Below are positions 17,027-26,154 of a DNA stretch of 64,000 bases, in pieces. Position 1 is the stretch's first letter; each line of letters begins with the position of its first letter. A program made the translations under genes and the position numbers. The notes beneath the pieces are model-generated. The model saw only the letters and a list, made by a program, of their open reading frames with translations. It ran no database searches and was not told the DNA's origin. The DNA is from Candidatus Propionivibrio dominans (lineage in GTDB: Bacteria; Pseudomonadota; Gammaproteobacteria; Burkholderiales; Rhodocyclaceae), in contig JADJNC010000008.1 in the NCBI GenBank assembly GCA_016709335.1, positions 62,001-126,000 of the forward strand. Reading direction: 5' to 3'.

Positions 17027-18005
17027 GCTTCTTCTCCTGTGGCGTCAGCTCTGGGCATCGACCAGGTCAGGCTGGCCACCACCGAAATCAGGATGATGCC
17101 GGCCACAATCGACAGCGACCACTGGATCGGCACGTGGAACCATGGCGCGGCGAGCATCTTGCCGCCGATGAAGACCAGCACAAGAGACAGGCCATACTTG
17201 AGCAGGTGGAAACGGTCGGCCATGTCGGCGAGCAGAAAGTACAGCGCGCGCAGACCCATGATGGCGAAGATGTTCGAGGTGAATACGATGAAGGGATCCG
17301 TGGTCACGGCGAAGATCGCCGGGATGCTATCCACGGCGAATACCACGTCGCTAACCTCGATCAGGATCAGGACGAGAAACAGGGGCGTCGCCCACAGGAT
17401 GCCGTTCTGGCGGACGAAGAAGGACTCTCCGTGGAAGCTCGGCGTGATGCGTAAATGCCGGCGCAGCCAGCGTAGAAGCGGGTTTTTTCCAGGTCCGGCT
17501 GGTGCTCGGCGAAAATAAGCATTTTGACGCCGGTGATCACCAGAAAAGCGCCGAAGACATACAACAACCAGGCGAACTCGGACACCAGCCAGACCCCGGC
17601 GAGGATCATGCCGCCGCGCATGACGATGGCGCCGAGCACGCCATAGAGCAGCACGCGACGCTGTAATTCGGGCGGCACGGCGAAGTACCCGAAGATCATG
17701 ACGAAAACGAACATGTTGTCTACCGACAGCGATTGCTCGATCAGGTAGCCGGCGATGAATTCGAGCGTCTTGCGCTGCGCTACCTCGGCGCCCTGCGTAC
17801 CATTGAGATACCACCACAGCAGTCCGGCGAAGGCGAACGCCAGGCAGACCCAGGCGGTCACCCAGGCCAGAGCCTCTTTGGCGGCGACCCGATGCGCCTT
17901 GCGACCACCGAAGACGAACAGGTCAAGTGCCAGCATGACCAGAACGAAGGCAATGAACCCGGCCCACATCGGGCCGGTGGCAAAGGACTCAACGTTCGCC
18001 GTCAT
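17023..18005 (-). pseudogene. TerC/Alx-family integral membrane protein, single frameshift
   Basis: TerC/Alx proteins are seven- to nine-helix inner-membrane proteins linked to Mn2+ export, alkaline pH and tellurite resistance. The N-terminal part (18005 down to about 17490) reads cleanly, including [19 protein letters not shown], the conserved Asp-containing helix. The frame then shifts within a run of six A (minus strand, 17483-17488): one more A would give [13 protein letters not shown] and continue into the C-terminal half ([19 protein letters not shown], the second conserved motif) to the stop at 17023. Full length would be about 327 residues, normal for the family, so a sequence error is as likely as a real mutation. 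Divergent from nhaR and flanked by two small coupled ORFs. Confidence 0.85.
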
Positions 18006-18112
18006 GCGAGCCCCGCATGGAGCCGCGCATCAGCACCGCCGAACTTGCCGAATGTAGTGCTGCTCGGCTCGGCGAGCTGACCGCCCAGAATGACCTTGAT
18101 CTGCAGGTTCAT
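18002..18112 (-). CDS. Small ORF upstream of terC, 36 residues
   Basis: An ATG-started frame beginning MNLQIKVILGGQLAEPSS whose TGA overlaps the terC ATG (ATGA at 18002-18005). No clear Shine-Dalgarno sequence precedes it. The position and overlap suggest an upstream coupled peptide for terC. In E. coli alx, translation and pausing in the leader control expression, but the leader here is not obviously similar. Unrecognised product; low confidence. Confidence 0.25.
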   Translation of the reverse strand: MNLQIKVILGGQLAEPSSTTFGKFGGADARLHAGLA

Positions 18113-18236
18113 GACATTTCGCTGCTTTGTCCAGATTAAACTGAACGAATTATGAATGTGCAAACAGTTCGGCACAAACAGATATAAAGACTGGTTATAA
18201 TCGAAAATACCGAACTATTTGAAGAAAGGAGGAGAC

Positions 18237-19148
18237 GTGATCAACTACAAGCATTTGAACTACTTCGTCAGCATCGTCCGCTGGGGCGGCGTCAATCGCG
18301 CGGCGGAGCAACTGCATCTGACGCCGCAGACGCTCTCCGGGCAAATTTCCCAGCTCGAAGAACGACTGGGCGTCGCGCTGTTCCGGCGCGTCGGGCGCCG
18401 TCTGGAACTGACCGAAACGGGCAAACTGGCGCTTTCCTATGCCGAGGAAATTTTCCAGACCGGGGCCGAACTGGAGGACTTGCTGAAGAATGGTGCCGAG
18501 GAGCGCTTCATCACCTTCCGCGTCGGCATCGCCGACGTCGTGCCTAAATTCATTGCTCATCGCCTGCTTGCGCCGGTGCTGGAACTTCCCGAGGCGGTGC
18601 GCCTGATCTGTCAGGAGGACCGGCTGGACCGCCTGCTGTCCGAACTGGCGATCCACCGTCTCGACATGGTGCTGGCCGACCGCCCCATGCCGCCGGGTAC
18701 TCAGATCAAGGGCTACAGTCATCCGCTTGGCGAATCGGGGGTGGCGTTCATGGCAGCGCCCGCGCTCGCTGCGCGACTGACGGGCGACTTCCCGGGTTGC
18801 CTGGATGGCGCGCCGCTGTTGCTGCCCGGAGGCGATAGCGCACTGCACGGCGCACTCCCACGCTGGCTGGAGCGACAGGGGCAGCGTGTGCGTATCGTCG
18901 GCGAATTCGATGACAGTGCCTTGATGAAGGTTTTCGGCGAAGCGGGTGCGGGAGTATTCCCTGCGCCGGCGGCCAGCGTACCCGACGTGACGGCGCACTA
19001 CAAGGTCGTCAAGCTCGGCGAAACGGAGGAGATTCGTGAGCGTTTTTTCCTCATTTCGGCCGAACGGCGCTTAACCCATCCCGCTGCGCGAGCGGTCAGC
19101 GAGCATGCGCGGACGGGAGTGTTCGCGCCGATGCCCGATGAAGCTTGA
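18237..19148 (+). CDS. nhaR: NhaR-like LysR-family transcriptional activator
   Basis: 303 residues. The N-terminal LysR helix-turn-helix (NYKHLNYFVSIVRWGGVNRAA, then LTPQTLSGQISQLEERLG) is closest to NhaR, which activates Na+/H+ antiporter genes in response to Na+. The rest (from about residue 95) is the substrate-binding-like effector domain. GTG at 18237 is chosen because AAAGGAGG lies 4 to 10 bases upstream; a TTG start at 18219 would include that site. A TATAAT at 18196-18201 may be its -10 element. It is divergent from terC, and the disrupted nhaD lies 17 kb away. A second, internally deleted copy occurs at 30164-30846. Confidence 0.85.
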   Translation: MINYKHLNYFVSIVRWGGVNRAAEQLHLTPQTLSGQISQLEERLGVALFRRVGRRLELTETGKLALSYAEEIFQTGAELEDLLKNGAEERFITFRVGIADVVPKFIAHRLLAPVLELPEAVRLICQEDRLDRLLSELAIHRLDMVLADRPMPPGTQIKGYSHPLGESGVAFMAAPALAARLTGDFPGCLDGAPLLLPGGDSALHGALPRWLERQGQRVRIVGEFDDSALMKVFGEAGAGVFPAPAASVPDVTAHYKVVKLGETEEIRERFFLISAERRLTHPAARAVSEHARTGVFAPMPDEA

Positions 19149-19423
19149 AGGCCGAGTTCGCGCAGGATATGCGCTGATACTTAAACGTTGGCAGGTGCGG
19201 TGCGGCACCTCACAGTGGGTCACAAGTTGCTTCGATCAATTGGTGTCAAGCATCCGAGGCAGGCCAGCCAGATGGCGCGCGGAATCGCCTTATGCGCGGT
19301 ACGGTATTTTCTGACCAAGCGACGAGCGATTCCCAGTGCTTCGGCCGCTGTGCTAAGGGTTATCCGTTGCGCTCATCCAGTCGTCAAAATTTCGTGGCTA
19401 AGGCGAGTAACTGGCCCAACTCC

Positions 19424-22111
19424 CTATCCGATTGGTTTTCGCTTGAAAACGCGAATGAGCAGCTTGCGTGCCTCTTCGAGGAATAGCGTCGATGACGCTA
19501 CGGCGACCGCCACCACCCACTCGTTCAGGGTCAGATCGACGGTATCGAAAACGGCTTGTGCCGGTCCCCAATGCACGGCGACAATCTGTAAACCGAGCAC
19601 CGCGCCCAGTGCCAGCCAGAGCTTGCCATTGCTGAAGAACTGGCGGTTGAAGGCACTCCCGTACTCGGCCCTGGCGTTGAAAATATTGAAGAACTGAAAC
19701 AGCACGAATGTGGTGAAGGCCAGGGTCATCGCCTTCGCCTGGCCAGAACTCGCCACAGACCAGCCGTAGACCGCCAGCGTACCCACTGCCATCGTGGCGC
19801 CATAGAGCCCGATGCGCCACAGACGTTGCGCAGAGAGAATCGCCGCGTCCTTGCTGCGCGGGCGCTCGCGCATGATGCCGGGCCGCGCCGGTTCAACGCC
19901 CAGGGTCATGGCCGGCGGGCCGTCCATGATGATGTTCACCCAGAGGATCTGGATCGCAGTAAACGGCGCGGCGAAGCCAAGGACAAGCCCACCGAGCACG
20001 GTCAGGATGGCGCCGATGTTGGTGGAAAGCTGGAAGCGCACGAACTTGACGATGTTGTCGTAGATGGTGCGCCCCTCCTCGACAGCGCGCACGATGCTGG
20101 CGAAATTGTCGTCGGTGAGCACCAGCGTGGCGGCTTCCTTGGTCACCTCGGTGCCGGTGATGCCCATGGCGACGCCGATGTCGGCGGTCTTGAGCGCCGG
20201 CGCATCGTTCACGCCGTCTCCGGTCATTGCCACGACATGTCCCTTTGCCTGCAAGGACTCGACGATGCGCATCTTGTGCTCGGGGGCGACGCGCGCGAAC
20301 ACGGCGCTCTTTTCAACCAGCGCGGCGATCTCTGCCTGAGTCAGTCCGTCCAGTTCGCGGCCTTCATGCGCTTCGCCGTTCAGGCCGAGTTCACGGGCAA
20401 TGGCGGCGGCGGTGACGCGATGATCACCGGTAATCATCTTTACCTGGATTCCGGCGGTGCGACAGGTGGCGATGGCTTCGCGCGCCTCGGTGCGCGGCGG
20501 ATCGATGATGCCGACCAGCGCGTGCAGGGTGAGATCGCGCACCCAGGGCTGCAAATTGCCGCCCGGATCGAAAGCTTCGGCCTGGATAGTGCGCCCGGCC
20601 AGGGCCAGCACGCGCAGGGCCTGGTCGGCCAGCGCCTCGTTCTCGGCGGCGAAGCGCGCGCGCGTTTCCTCATCCAGCGGCAAGGCTGCATCATCCATCA
20701 GATGGTGGCTCGACAAGGCCAGCAACACATCCGGTGCACCCTTGACGCAGAGCCGCACCTGCTCGCCTTCATGATGGAAGGTGGCCATGAACCTGGTGGC
20801 CGAATCGAAGGGAATTTCGGCGATGCGCGGCAGATGCTCCAGCGCCTCGTCGGCATCCAGCCCGGCCTTGGCCGCCAGCGTCAGCAGCGCGCCTTCGGTG
20901 GGGTCGCCGATCAGTTCGCCATCCTTGATACGCGCATCGATGCACAGCGCGGCCGGCAACAGCACATGGCGGATGTCGCCGCGCAGGTCGCCTGGCTCCT
21001 CGATGCGGCCTTCGCCGCCATAGCCCTCGCCGCTTACTGCATGACGCCGGCCATTGCAGTAGAGGGCCCGCGCCGTCATCTGGTTGAGCGTCAGCGTGCC
21101 GGTCTTGTCCGAGCAGATCACCGTGGTGCAGCCCAGCGTCTCGACCGCGGCCAGTTTCTTGACGATCGCATTGCGCCTGGCCATGCGGTGCATGCCGAGC
21201 GCCAGCGTGACGGTCACCACGGCGGGCAGGCCTTCGGGGATGGCGGCGACGGCCAGCGCAATCGCGGTCATTGCCGTCTGCGCCAGCGGGTCACCGCGCA
21301 TCAGGCCGAAGACGAACATCAGCGCGACGACCGCACAGGCGATCAGCGCCAGCCGTTTGCCGAGGGCATCGAGCTGGATCTGGAGCGGCGTCTCGCCCTC
21401 GGCGGTTTCGGCCAGCAGCCCGGCGGCCTTGCCCATCTCGGTATTCATGCCGGTGGTGGTAACGAGGGCCTCAAGGCGACCGCGCGTCACCACGGTGTTC
21501 ATGAACAGCATGTTATGCCGTTCTGCCAACGCCGACTTTTCATCGACCGGCTCGGACAGCTTGGCCACGGCGTGCGATTCGCCGGTCAGAGCGGCCTCGG
21601 CCACTTCGGCGCTGTGCGCCGACAGCACGCGTGCGTCGGCGGGAATGCGGTCGCCGGCTTCAAGCAGCAGGATGTCGCCGGGCACCAGTTCGGCCGCCTC
21701 GATAAGGCGTACCTCGCTGACGTTTTCAATGCGGCGCCGCACGCGGGCCGTCGGCGCCAGCATGCTCTTGAGCGCGGCCAGCGCGGCCTCGGCACGGTGC
21801 TCCTGGAAAAAGCCAAGCGTGGCGTTGAGCAGCACGACGATGGCGATGACAATGGCGTCCTTGAGATCGCCGATAGCCCCGGCCAGGACGGCCGCGCCGA
21901 ACAGGATGATCACCAGCAGGCTCTTGAACTGGTCGAGGAACCTGAGCCAGGCCGGCCGCGGCGATTTTTCTGCCAGGCGGTTGAAGCCGTGAACGGCGAG
22001 GCGGCGGGCCGCTTCAGCGGTGCCGATGCCGTGTGTAGCATCGCTGGCAAGCTGGCGCACGACATCCTCGGCAGGGTACGCATGCCAGGCGGTAGTGGGA
22101 TCGTTATGCAT
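19424..22111 (-). CDS. P-type Ca2+-transporting ATPase (type II)
   Basis: 895 residues. N-terminal cation-ATPase domain, actuator LTGES (about 185), helix 4 site IPEGLP (about 291), DKTGTLT with Asp335, nucleotide domain VKGAPDVLL, hinge TGDGVNDAP and a C-terminal domain with WVNIIMDGPPAMTLG, a helix 6 motif with Asn and Asp that provides calcium ligands in SERCA/PMR1 pumps. That motif makes Ca2+ the best guess. ATG at 22111 is preferred: it lies 14 bases after the CaCA exchanger stop, whereas an earlier in-frame start would overlap that gene. Last gene of a minus-strand operon: Kef antiporter, Usp, CaCA exchanger, pump. A long frame on the opposite strand is an artefact of base composition. 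Confidence 0.9.
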   Translation of the reverse strand: MHNDPTTAWHAYPAEDVVRQLASDATHGIGTAEAARRLAVHGFNRLAEKSPRPAWLRFLDQFKSLLVIILFGAAVLAGAIGDLKDAIVIAIVVLLNATLGFFQEHRAEAALAALKSMLAPTARVRRRIENVSEVRLIEAAELVPGDILLLEAGDRIPADARVLSAHSAEVAEAALTGESHAVAKLSEPVDEKSALAERHNMLFMNTVVTRGRLEALVTTTGMNTEMGKAAGLLAETAEGETPLQIQLDALGKRLALIACAVVALMFVFGLMRGDPLAQTAMTAIALAVAAIPEGLPAVVTVTLALGMHRMARRNAIVKKLAAVETLGCTTVICSDKTGTLTLNQMTARALYCNGRRHAVSGEGYGGEGRIEEPGDLRGDIRHVLLPAALCIDARIKDGELIGDPTEGALLTLAAKAGLDADEALEHLPRIAEIPFDSATRFMATFHHEGEQVRLCVKGAPDVLLALSSHHLMDDAALPLDEETRARFAAENEALADQALRVLALAGRTIQAEAFDPGGNLQPWVRDLTLHALVGIIDPPRTEAREAIATCRTAGIQVKMITGDHRVTAAAIARELGLNGEAHEGRELDGLTQAEIAALVEKSAVFARVAPEHKMRIVESLQAKGHVVAMTGDGVNDAPALKTADIGVAMGITGTEVTKEAATLVLTDDNFASIVRAVEEGRTIYDNIVKFVRFQLSTNIGAILTVLGGLVLGFAAPFTAIQILWVNIIMDGPPAMTLGVEPARPGIMRERPRSKDAAILSAQRLWRIGLYGATMAVGTLAVYGWSVASSGQAKAMTLAFTTFVLFQFFNIFNARAEYGSAFNRQFFSNGKLWLALGAVLGLQIVAVHWGPAQAVFDTVDLTLNEWVVAVAVASSTLFLEEARKLLIRVFKRKPIG

Positions 22112-22124
22112 GGTGTTCTCGGAT

Positions 22125-23048
22125 TCAGGGATTGAGCGTGGCCCAGACAAAGCCGGCATAGAGGGTCAATAGCAAGTAACCGCGCCCACGTGTAATCAGA
22201 CCGGCGCGATTGGGTAACAACAGGAGCAAGGCAACAATACCGGCAGCCAATGTCAGGGCTACTTCAGTCAGCGGCACGGAAATCGGATGGATGGTGCCGG
22301 CCACGCCGACGATGGCCAGCCCGTTGAACAGATTGCTGCCGATCAGTGTGCCGACGCCGACCTCGTCGTGGCCACGCAGGCGGGACAGGATCACCGTAAC
22401 CAGTTCGGGGAGCGAAGTCCCGATCGCCACCAGCAGCACGCCGATCACATAGGTGTCGACACTGAAGGCAGCAGCGATGCCGCTTGCACCCGAGACAAAC
22501 AGGCGACCGGCAGCAATCAGTGCACCAAGACCCAACACGCCAAGGATCAGGCTCTTGCCCGGCGACAACTCCCCGGCCTCGATAGCCACCGCCGCATCGC
22601 GCTGGCGCAGGGCGCTGTGCACGCTCCACGCCAGCCAGGCGAGGAAGATCGTTAGCAGCAGCAAGGCCTCGCTGCGGGCGATCCGCCCGTCGAGCGCCAG
22701 GAAGAAGGACAGCACGGGTACAGCCAGGGCCATATAGAAATCTCGACCGAAATCCGTGCGCGTAGTCTTTACGGCACCAAATAGCAGGGCAAGGCCGAAA
22801 ATCAACGCGATATTGACGACATTGCTGCCGAGCGCATCACCCAACCCGATTTCTGGCTGACCAGCCAGGGCGGCGACGCTGGAGACTGTAAGTTCCGGTG
22901 CGGAGGTGGCGAAGGCGGCCAGCGTCGTCGCCACCACCATTTTCGATACGCGCAGATGAACGGCTGCGCCAAGAATCGACTTGAGGAATGCCTCGCCGCC
23001 TAATGCTGCCAGCACTACAGCGCCTATGATCAGCGCCAGATCGGTCAT
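22125..23048 (-). CDS. CaCA-family calcium/sodium (cation) exchanger, YrbG-like
   Basis: 307 residues with ten or so helices in two inverted halves. The alpha-1 repeat reads ATTLAAFATSAPELTVS (about residue 41) and the alpha-2 repeat GVLLVAIGTSLPELVTVI (about 203), each with the Ser/Thr-Ser-x-Pro-Glu motif whose glutamate binds the cation. Each is followed by a GSN motif (LGSNVVNIAL and IGSNLFNGLAIVG). Moves Ca2+ out in exchange for Na+ or H+. Its ATG overlaps the upstream usp stop (ATGA) and the Ca2+ ATPase gene starts 14 bases after it, so this is a calcium-efflux pair under one transcript. Confidence 0.9.
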   Translation of the reverse strand: MTDLALIIGAVVLAALGGEAFLKSILGAAVHLRVSKMVVATTLAAFATSAPELTVSSVAALAGQPEIGLGDALGSNVVNIALIFGLALLFGAVKTTRTDFGRDFYMALAVPVLSFFLALDGRIARSEALLLLTIFLAWLAWSVHSALRQRDAAVAIEAGELSPGKSLILGVLGLGALIAAGRLFVSGASGIAAAFSVDTYVIGVLLVAIGTSLPELVTVILSRLRGHDEVGVGTLIGSNLFNGLAIVGVAGTIHPISVPLTEVALTLAAGIVALLLLLPNRAGLITRGRGYLLLTLYAGFVWATLNP

Positions 23049-23962
23049 GGCGATTCGTCAGGAGCTTGGCGCGGGTCACAGATGACCAGAAGATCGCATT
23101 GTGATTCGGCCAGCACATGCCTGGTCACGCTGCCCAGCAGCAATTCCTCGGCGATGTGCAATCCGTGCTTGCCGACGACAATCAGGTCGCAATCGTACTC
23201 CTGCTCCATGGCGATGATCTGCAGCGAAGGATCGCCGTGGACGACCCGCGCCGAGTAATCTGTCGTCGCCAGTCCGGCGGCAGCCGCCAGATCGTGCAGC
23301 CGCTTGCGGCGGATTTCGCTGCCGCTCACGACGTATTGACGGATCACCTGTTCCTCCACGCCGGCAAAAACCAGCTTGCCTTCATAGGGCAGTTCTAAGG
23401 CATGCAGCAGGACAAGGTCGGCCGAGTGTGCCAGCAGTCTTGCCGAGCGGATCGCCTGGAGCGAAACAGGCGAGAAATCCACCGCCACCAGCACGCTGCG
23501 ATAGTTCTCATGGGGAGCTTGCTTTACGACCAGCACCGGGCATTGCGCCGATTTGCGCAGCAGGCGCGCCGCTGTCGAACCCAGCATGGCGTGGCGCAGG
23601 AGGGACTCGCCGCGCGCTCCGAGAACGACCAGATCTGCATTCAGCGCATCGGCCTCGGCGGCAATCACGGACAGCGGGTTACCGGGGGCGACGCGAGACC
23701 GCGCGGCAACGCCTTGATGGCTGGCCGGATCCCCGGCCAACCGATTCAGGCGCTCGCGGGCATCGTCTTCCAGCCCAGCTTTGACCGCAGACAGGTCATC
23801 CCCCAACATCTCGCGCAGGCTGTCGAGCGTATCGAGTTCGAGGGCGTGGATAATGTGGAGTTCGCTGCCGCCAGAGGCAGCCAGGCGAAAGGCGCGCTCG
23901 ACGGCATGACGGGCCGGCGCGGAAAGGTCGGTGGCGGCAAGAATCGTCTGGGGCGTCTTCAT
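23045..23962 (-). CDS. Tandem-domain universal stress protein
   Basis: 305 residues forming two UspA domains. Domain 1 begins TILAATDLSAPARHAVERAF and has the ATP-binding signature VVLGARGESLLRHAMLGSTAARLLRKS; domain 2 begins SVLVAVDFSPVSLQAIRSA and ends with VVGKHG followed by LLLGSVTRHVLAES. G-x2-G-x9-G-S/T in both suggests both can bind ATP. Cytoplasmic. Start at 23962 overlaps the Kef stop by four bases. Usp domains next to Kef antiporters and calcium transporters suggest a nucleotide-sensing partner for ion flux. A second tandem Usp is at 26155-27024. Confidence 0.85.
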   Translation of the reverse strand: MKTPQTILAATDLSAPARHAVERAFRLAASGGSELHIIHALELDTLDSLREMLGDDLSAVKAGLEDDARERLNRLAGDPASHQGVAARSRVAPGNPLSVIAAEADALNADLVVLGARGESLLRHAMLGSTAARLLRKSAQCPVLVVKQAPHENYRSVLVAVDFSPVSLQAIRSARLLAHSADLVLLHALELPYEGKLVFAGVEEQVIRQYVVSGSEIRRKRLHDLAAAAGLATTDYSARVVHGDPSLQIIAMEQEYDCDLIVVGKHGLHIAEELLLGSVTRHVLAESQCDLLVICDPRQAPDESP

Positions 23963-25668
23963 CTGGCATTCTTCTTTACTGGGTTCTCGATCACGGGCTG
24001 GTAGTCCCAGTCGCGAATATCCTGAAGCATCCGGTCTATATCGGCGGTGGGGATGTTCAACATGCGCAATGCTATTGTACCAAGCCTCAGGCTGGCCTCG
24101 ATTGCCTCCGGATAGGCATGGATCGCTCCGGCGTTGACCAGGACTGAACTGGTTTGAAGATCGCGGGCACGTGCGATGACGGGCACATGTGGACAATGTC
24201 CGCGCAGTGCGGAGATGGCATTCAAGGCAGCGGTATGGTCGTCGACAGTGATGATCGCCAACATGGCGAGTTCAGCACGGGCAGCAGTCAGTAGTTCCGG
24301 GTCGGCAATGTCCCCGTACAGCACGGGGTGGCCATCGGCCAGACCCTGCTGTACCCGCGTCGGATCAGTATCAAAGGCGATACAAGTCACACCGCTGGAT
24401 TTCAGAAGCACCGCGATGGTATGGCCAACCCGGCCGTAGCCACCGATCAGTACCTGAGGTGCGGGGAGGCCTGTCAGTGGGTTCTTGAGCGGGGCGGATG
24501 CGGCGGACGGTCTGGCCAGGCAGTTGGCGATCGCGTGGTTGAATCGGATCAGCAAGACACCCGCGATCATCGAAAAGAGGACGGCATTGAGTGCGATCTG
24601 GCCAATGTCCGGATCGATGGCGCTTGAATCCAGTGCGATGGCGAGCAGCGCGAAGCCGAACTCACCCCCCACCGCCAGCAGCAGAGCGGTACGCCATGAG
24701 GCGATCGAATCCATGCCGCTGCGGCGTACGGTCAGGACGACAACGACGATCTTGCTCAGCAGGAGCAGCAGGGTACCCAGAAGCGCCCAAGGCCAAATCC
24801 GGGGCAGTGCAGCCGGGTCGACCAGCATGCCGACGCCGACAAAGAAAAGACCGAGCAGTACATCGCGAAACGGACGGATGCTCGACTCGACCTGATGACG
24901 GAACTCGGTCTCGCCAAGCATCATGCCCGCCAGGAAGGCGCCGAAAGCCAGTGACAACCCCAGATTGCTGGTCATCCAGGCAGCGGCCAGCACCACCAGC
25001 AATACCGTAAGGGTGAATAACTCGGCGGAACGGCGCTCGGTAACCATGTGAAAAAGCGGACGCAAAGCCCACCGTGCCGCATAGAAGACGAGTGCGAATG
25101 CCATCACTGCCTTGGCCATGGCCCAGCCAAGTTCTCCAGCCAGCTTGTCCAGTCCGATGGCGGCACCAAGCACTGGAATAACCACCAGAAACGGCACGGC
25201 GGTGACATCCTGAAATACTGAAATAGCCAGGCCAAGCCGCCCATGCGGGGTATTGTCCTCGCCCTGTTCGGCCAATTGACGGCCGATGATGGTGGAGGAC
25301 GACTGTGCGAAGACAGCGCCGATGACAAAAGCTGCCACGGCGCTCAGGCCAGCAAGCCATAGCAGGATACCCACGGTGGCCGTGGTTAAAACGACTTGCG
25401 CAGTCCCGAGACCGAGTATCTGATGGCGCATTGCCTGCAGTTGCGGCAAGGAATAATTGAGTCCGATCGAGAAAAGCAGAAAGACCACCCCGAACTCGGC
25501 CAACACCTTGAATTCCGGGACATATACCGTCGGCCCGGCGGTATGGGGCCCTAGGATCAGGCCGACCAGCAGGTAACCGAGGCTGGACGGAATATGCAGC
25601 CGTTGAAAAGCGATCATGATCGCCACGGTCACGCCCATAAGAAGAATGATCTGTGCCAGATGAACCAT
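23959..25668 (-). CDS. Kef-type K+/H+ antiporter with TrkA-N domain
   Basis: 569 residues: CPA2 exchanger domain (residues 1-380; SSLGYLLVGLILGPHTAGP near 28, VFLLFSIGLNYSLPQL near 61, QSSSTIIGRQLAEQGE near 122) and a TrkA-N domain from about 410 (VLIGGYGRVGHTIAVLLKSSG, then FDTDP, the nucleotide-ribose acidic end). Closest in layout to KefB/RosB-like proteins. The ending is about 20 residues longer than in ybaL and may be regulatory. It heads the coupled set usp-CaCA-Ca2+ ATPase (ATGA overlap with usp). Immediately upstream lies a deleted copy of another Kef gene (25737-26130). Confidence 0.85.
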   Translation of the reverse strand: MVHLAQIILLMGVTVAIMIAFQRLHIPSSLGYLLVGLILGPHTAGPTVYVPEFKVLAEFGVVFLLFSIGLNYSLPQLQAMRHQILGLGTAQVVLTTATVGILLWLAGLSAVAAFVIGAVFAQSSSTIIGRQLAEQGEDNTPHGRLGLAISVFQDVTAVPFLVVIPVLGAAIGLDKLAGELGWAMAKAVMAFALVFYAARWALRPLFHMVTERRSAELFTLTVLLVVLAAAWMTSNLGLSLAFGAFLAGMMLGETEFRHQVESSIRPFRDVLLGLFFVGVGMLVDPAALPRIWPWALLGTLLLLLSKIVVVVLTVRRSGMDSIASWRTALLLAVGGEFGFALLAIALDSSAIDPDIGQIALNAVLFSMIAGVLLIRFNHAIANCLARPSAASAPLKNPLTGLPAPQVLIGGYGRVGHTIAVLLKSSGVTCIAFDTDPTRVQQGLADGHPVLYGDIADPELLTAARAELAMLAIITVDDHTAALNAISALRGHCPHVPVIARARDLQTSSVLVNAGAIHAYPEAIEASLRLGTIALRMLNIPTADIDRMLQDIRDWDYQPVIENPVKKNAR

Positions 25669-25736
25669 ATACCTTTGTCCTATGCGCTATGCGCTTGCAG
25701 CACTTCCTGGCATTGCCGCGATAGACCGGTTAAATT

Positions 25737-26130
25737 TCACGATGCTGCTCCACCACCCCGAATGATAGCGGTCAAGGCCTTGATCGTGTAATCGACGGCA
25801 CTGCGCATCGAATACAGGAGGGTAGGGCGTCCAGCCGCTTCAATGCGGCCCCGTCGAACTCATCGCTGGCGAGGAGCGCGACTTTACGGGTGCAATGCAA
25901 TTCCCGCAAGCCACGCAGAAGATCGCGGTTCGAGGCCTTGTCCGGCAGGGTGCTGACCACCGGGCTGGGCAAGAGGTCGATGGGTCGTGGGCTGTGACGA
26001 CGCCCAGCACTGCCGGCCCGGCGACGATGTCGATGTTGGCGATCAGCACCGTCTTGAGCAGCCAGAGAAGCGCGCCCGCCGCGGCGGACATCAGCAGCAG
26101 AAGCGCAAACTCGCCAAAGACCCCAGGCAT
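25737..26130 (-). pseudogene. Kef-type antiporter remnant with a very large internal deletion
   Basis: The first 50 codons (MPGVFGEFALLLLMSAAAGAL, then AGPAVLGVVTAHDP) are the first two helices of a Kef-type antiporter. The sequence then jumps, with a frame change near 25980, to the end of a TrkA-N domain (VVSTLPDKASNRDLLRGLRE, then KVALLASDEFDGAALKRL) and, after another small shift near 25830, to a plausible terminus AVDYTIKALTAIIRGGGAAS with a TGA at 25737-25739. More than 400 residues are missing between the two parts. A clean remnant of a third antiporter in the usp-Kef-CaCA operon. Confidence 0.75.
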
Positions 26131-26154
26131 GATTTACATCCGACGAAGCATTGG

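Noticed and set aside
19149..19423. Gap after nhaR
   Set aside because: Checked for a gene, RNA or transposase remnant; short open frames exist, none with a ribosome site or recognisable product.
19826..22135. 769-codon open frame antisense to the Ca2+ ATPase
   Set aside because: Composition-driven shadow: rich in Gly, Arg, His and Gln with no recognisable domain, exactly opposite a full P-type ATPase.
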